Positions 60,150 through 64,000 of a stretch of DNA of 64,000 nucleotides are shown here, piece after piece. Origin of the DNA: Camarhynchus parvulus (Eukaryota; Chordata; Aves; Passeriformes; Thraupidae); contig NC_044574.1 in NCBI RefSeq assembly GCF_901933205.1, positions 21,313,733-21,377,732 on the forward strand, read 5' to 3'. The position numbers and the translations under genes are program-made. The notes under the pieces are model-generated. The model did no database searches. It was not told where the DNA came from and worked only from the letters and a program-made list of their open reading frames with translations. Position 1 is the stretch's first letter, and each line of letters opens with the position of its first letter.

Positions 60150-60548
60150 AATGGTTTCAGGTGGGAGCACCCAAGTGCCTCACCTGTGGGGGAGTTTTGA
60201 ATTGTCTGATGCAACACATGTGTAGTTCTCTGGTGGAAGGCCCAAGATAATGAGTGTGGGGGTGCTTCAGGGCTCTTTGATGGTTTATAATACCTTCTAA
60301 AATATTACAGCTGCTTTATAACACCTTCTAACACATCACAGCTGTTTCTCACACCAGTATAGTAAAGACAATTATGCCTTATCAGAAGGGATGAATACTT
60401 TCAGGCCTATTCATCAGTCAGTCCCAGGCTATCAAGAACAAAATCAGTTGCAGGGCTAAACTGCTCTATTTAAACAGAAGTTGGTTTGGTGTGGTCATTT
60501 TCCAGTGGTGGATGCTCACCCCCTGCACCTGGGCTGTTCTTACACAGA
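60150..60548 (+). mobile_element. LTR-like repeat, family A copy 3
   Basis: This is the forward-strand counterpart of the blocks at 7464-7960 and 48838-49005. Landmarks in order are CAGGTGGGAGCACCCAAG, CTCTGGTGGAAGGCCCAAG (from 60229), GGTTTATAATACCTTCTAAA, a near-duplicate TTTATAACACCTTCTAACAC, TATCAGAAGGGATGA, TGGTGTGGTCATTTTCC and CTGCACCTGGGCTGTTCTTA ending CACA at 60546. A small internal duplication (ATAA-ACCTTCTAA twice, 60289-60331) is present here and not in copy 1. LTR nature is inferred from the layout and the CA end, not proven. Confidence 0.55.
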
Positions 60549-62036
60549 TCAGAGGTCTCATCCCCACACACCCTAAAACTCTCCCACTCCCTTTAGGTTG
60601 TGGGGTGAAAACCTGGCCTCAGCAAATCTCCCACTGCTTTTGCAAACAGCCAATCTTTTGAGTCATTAACATTTTAGCCTCTCACAATCCTAAGTACCTA
60701 AAAGTGTGGGTTCCCAGTTATGTTCATTTTGTAATTGTCTCCAGTAATTTCTTTATGAGAGGTAAAAAGTTGATTTATAAATGTATATACCTATTGAACT
60801 TCAAAGAAAAGTCTAATTCCTGTTTGCAGATCAGCTTTGAGGTTTCTAGGGAAATATTCTGGATAAATGTGTCATTATTTGCATGCAGCATAGTACATGT
60901 GCTAAGGACTTGCCTGACAAAAGATTAGCATGGAAGACTAGTTGGTGCAATTCTAACTCTGTTTAATGATAGCACAATTATGATGATTTTTTACATAAAC
61001 ACCTTGTAACAATTCTGAGAATTTTAGTATAATTTTGTACATGCAAATGTCACTGAGAAGAAAAGCATTCTTTGGACAGAGAAGAAGAAGATGGCAAATT
61101 GTGGTGCCACAAATGGCAGAATCTGGAAAAAGCCAAATGATAAAACCTCTATTCTCGTCATAGTGAGGAACCTGTAGATTATACATGGATTTGATTAAAA
61201 GCTATCTAAGGTATGTACTTCAGCACTCTCTTCAACTGCCAGAGAAAAGATGAATCTGAGCTCTAAATCTACCAGACTTCCCTTGTTTGCTGGCAAAAGA
61301 AAAACACATCTTACTTAAATATTGTCACTGGTAAGGAACAGTCTATTTCCTTTAATTCCATGAAGAATACAATACTAGCTAATGTTAATTAGTAATTTTA
61401 GCTTGTAAAATACTTGAAGGACATTTTTTCTTTACCATTTGCCTATCAAAATACACATCACGACCAGAAGCCAACAGTAGCTTTTGGTTTGAAGAAGACA
61501 AACAAAATTATTATGATTACATCAAATAGAAGGCAATAGCCCAGGTATATGAACATCTTATGCACTGAGAGCTGGACTACATGGTAAGAAATTAGCAGAC
61601 AGTCACTTCTCAAAAGGAAACTGTATTTTGAGCAAATCCGCTATTCCTCCATCTATTAACTTATTAAATATGTTTGAAAGAAACATTTACTTAATCCAGC
61701 AGTAAAGGGTAAGAATTCAAAAGAGGTTAAAAGAGCTATAGCTCCCTAATTATTCCAGCTCAATGTGTAGTATATTTCAAGCTATGCAATGTAACAGACC
61801 CCACTTAAGCATCTGCAAGCATTTAATTTCTAAGCAAGTAATAACTAAACTAAAGCCTAAAAATTAATATAGAACTGTATGACTAAGAATCATAAAGTTA
61901 AATTAAATCATAGTATTCTCACAAGCAACTTGCTATGATTTCTTCTCCAGTGAACACTAATCACCTTCTACGCACTCTTCAGAACTACTAAACTGATTTG
62001 GCAATGCAGCATTAAGATTTCTAGATATTCACATAA
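60549..62036. other. AT-rich unique DNA, no feature seen
   Basis: The first 130 bases are still GC-richer and could belong to the preceding element. The remainder shows no gene, RNA gene or repeat. Confidence 0.45.
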
Positions 62037-62400
62037 TCACAGAATCATATAGGTTGGAAAAGACTTCTAAGATCTTCAAGTCCAACCTTTGCCTGATCAC
62101 CCCCTTATCAGCTATTCCATGGCACTAGTGCCACATCCAGTCATTATTTGAACACCTCCAGGAATTGTCCTGGGCAGTTCATTCCAATGTTTAACAAAAC
62201 TTTCCATGAAAAAATTCTTCCTGATGTCCGACATGGACCTCCTCTGGCACAGCTGCAGCTGTGTTCTCTTGTCCTGGCACAGGTTGCCTGGAAGAAGAAG
62301 ATGACCCCCACCTTGTTACAACCTCCTTTCAGGTAGTTGTAGCAAGTGATAAGGTCACTTCTGATACTACTTTTCTCCAGGCAAGAGAAAGCCGTATTAT
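62037..62400 (-). mobile_element. CR1 LINE 3' end, reverse
   Basis: The forward strand begins AATCACAGAATCATATAGGT and TTGGAAAAGACTTCTAAGAT, CTTCAAGTCCAACC. This is the reverse complement of a CR1 3' terminus of the subfamily with GGTTGGAAAAGACCTCTAAGATC. It continues through ATTTGAACACCTCCAGG, GTCCTGGGCAGTTCATTCCA and AAAATTCTTCCTGATGTCC to TGATAAGGTCACTTCTGA and CTTTTCTCCAGGCAAGAG. The piece is about 360 bp and 5'-truncated. The plus-strand open frame at 62148-62336 is antisense CR1. Confidence 0.9.
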
Positions 62401-63627
62401 ATGAAGTACAATTCCTCTGTGAATTGTTAATTTTTTTACATTTTTATTTCATTTGATTAATTATATAATAAACTATTATATATATTGTATTTTACAGCAA
62501 TATTTCTTTGTATTTAATAGATATGAAATGGAGAGGAGAGCAAGCATATTAACTAAAGTTCATTAGATGACTGTGATCAAAGAGTAAAATAAAAAAAGTT
62601 ACGATTGCTGCATCTACATACCTACATATGCATGCATATGTCTGTGTGAGTATATATATGCCAAACTTCACCTTAAAAGATTTGGCAAGCCAGTCACAAG
62701 TCCAACGTAGTACAAAGGAAATTAGGCTGTGAGGGTTAAAAGATCTGACACATTCTCTGTCAGGCTGGACAAAAGATCATGGTCCAATGAGAATGTTGTC
62801 TTATTCCATGTGCTGACATTACACTGTTCATGCTTTCAGCACCTACATATAAGCATCTAAAATTGAAGAAACCTAGAGTTTTCTAGGGAAACAGATATCC
62901 TGGCCTCTGCTGCTGTCGAAACCCAGGTCTAAAAGCCCATGTGATGCATGGTCTCCTCTCCAATTATTGTCACTCAGACCTCTGCATACATACCTACAGA
63001 GTAGGCAGAATGGATCAGAATTTATCCTGAGGAAAATTCTACATTTACATATATTTATAATGAAGAAAATATTTAAATCATTATTTTCCTGAAAATTAGC
63101 ATGCACAAATGCAGCATTAAAAAGGTAAAAAGTAATATAAATATTATAAGTAAAGGTTATTCCCACTGTGAATAGTCCAAATGAGTGAGGTCAACTGTAT
63201 TTATCAAACATAAAAATTATAATAGAAGGAAGCAAAACCATCTCTCTCTATCAACATTTTTGTCAAAATGAATTGGTTTTGACTAGCAGAATATTCCAAT
63301 GGAATACTCACTGTCAAAATACTAAAAAAAAAATCTTAAAAAATACCACTTCTCCCCCAGCCTCCCTCCAGCCCTACACCTGTGACAGAAAATGTATTTT
63401 AGCTGTTTCTAGGTATGGCAGTCTTTTTTTTTCTTCATACTAGAAATAGCTTAAGAATAGAATATATAAGCATTTTATACAATCTACTACCTACAGGTTT
63501 CTCTTCAGTCCTTACTTAGCAATTTAAATATGGAAAAGTTTATCAGTTGCAACTTTAACTTCTTGGCAAGTCTGCACATCAGTTTGGTAAGAATCCTACT
63601 TCACCTTAAATAAATAAAAATTCACAA
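62401..63627. other. AT-rich unique DNA, no feature seen
   Basis: No exon, RNA gene or named repeat. The minus-strand open frame at 62873-63166 has no supporting signals. Confidence 0.5.
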
Positions 63628-64000
63628 AATCACAGAGTCACCAAATGGGTCAAGTTGTTAGAGTCCCGCAGTCTCTAATAACTGGGTCTCTGGTCCCAGC
63701 TCAAGCCCCTCGGTCATCTGGTCCAGGCTCCCTGCTCAAGCAGGGTCACCCCAGAGCACATGGCATAGGATTCTGTCCAGATTATTCTTGAATATATCAA
63801 GTGGGGGAGACTACACAGCCTCCCTGGTCAACCTGTTCCAGTGCTTGGTCGCCTGCACAGTAAAGAAGTTCTTTTTAATCATCAGGTGGTGCATCAGCTT
63901 CTGCTTGCTGTCGCTTGTGTTCTTGCTTGGCACTACTGAGAAGAGCCTGGCTGCATCCTCTTGACACCCTCCCTTCCTAAGCAGTCTCCTTAAAAAATAT
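63628..64000 (-). mobile_element. CR1 LINE 3' end, reverse, continues past window
   Basis: The forward strand starts AAAATCACAGAGTCACCAAA, then GGTCATCTGGTCCAGGCTCC, TGCTCAAGCAGGGTCACCCC, AGAGCACATGGCATAGGATT, AGACTACACAGCCTCCCTGG, CAACCTGTTCCAGTGCTTGG and GTAAAGAAGTTCTTTTTAAT. This order is the reverse complement of the 3' end of another CR1 subfamily. The element is cut by the window edge, so its 5' truncation point is unknown. Confidence 0.9.

Noticed and set aside
62148..62336. 62-codon plus-strand open frame
   Set aside because: It is antisense to a CR1 3' end.
1..64000. CRISPR array, prokaryotic operon, plasmid or phage origin
   Set aside because: No spaced direct repeats, Shine-Dalgarno-led gene chains or compact coding are present. 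The CR1, LTR and SINE content points to a bird genome.

Overview
The window reads as a vertebrate, specifically avian and most probably passerine, stretch of non-coding DNA. It is AT-rich throughout and has no long uninterrupted coding region. It carries many chicken-repeat-1 (CR1) LINE fragments, several LTRs of endogenous-retrovirus type, and one short element at 23578-23710 with a tRNA-Ile-like head and a CR1-like tail. That architecture is the one known for the passerine SINE TguSINE1. Species and chromosome cannot be told from the sequence alone.

Layout. 1-7.4 kb: unique AT-rich DNA with one CR1 3' end (2050-2214) and an (AT)n tract. 7.4-14.4 kb: a reverse copy of an unnamed LTR-like family (7464-7960), an LTR-like fragment containing tRNA-like boxes (9955-10276), an old CR1 tail, a candidate signal-peptide exon on the + strand (12269-12360), a reverse LTR-like element, and a GC-rich 30-bp minisatellite (14018-14357). 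17.4-19.5 kb: a composite LTR block followed by a CR1. 19.5-30.5 kb: mostly unique DNA, with the SINE and a perfect 15-bp-arm palindrome. 30.5-38 kb: repeat-dense, holding an LTR 3' end, three CR1 pieces (two in reverse, one forward, two with recognisable reverse-transcriptase coding remnants), and two unclassified blocks. 38-49 kb: mostly unique, with a composite microsatellite, a tentative two-exon minus-strand reading with a membrane segment (44385-44948), one LTR-like element, a GC-richer block, and a second copy of the unnamed family. 49-64 kb: AT and GTT microsatellites, a CR1 3' end, a pure 198-bp pentanucleotide array, a long unique interval that may contain regulatory DNA, the third copy of the unnamed family, and two reverse CR1 elements, the last running off the window edge.

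No complete gene is visible. The best reading is a gene desert or part of a very long intron. Nearly all longer open reading frames are explained by tandem repeats whose unit is a multiple of three or whose array has no stops, by LTR sequence, or by CR1 ORF2 remnants. The candidate exons at 12269-12360 (+) and 44385-44948 (-) need comparison with other birds or RNA data before being treated as genes. I see no evidence of a new coding system. The most interesting leftovers are the candidate exons, the paired octamer sites near 59 kb, the hairpins, and the three-copy LTR-like family.
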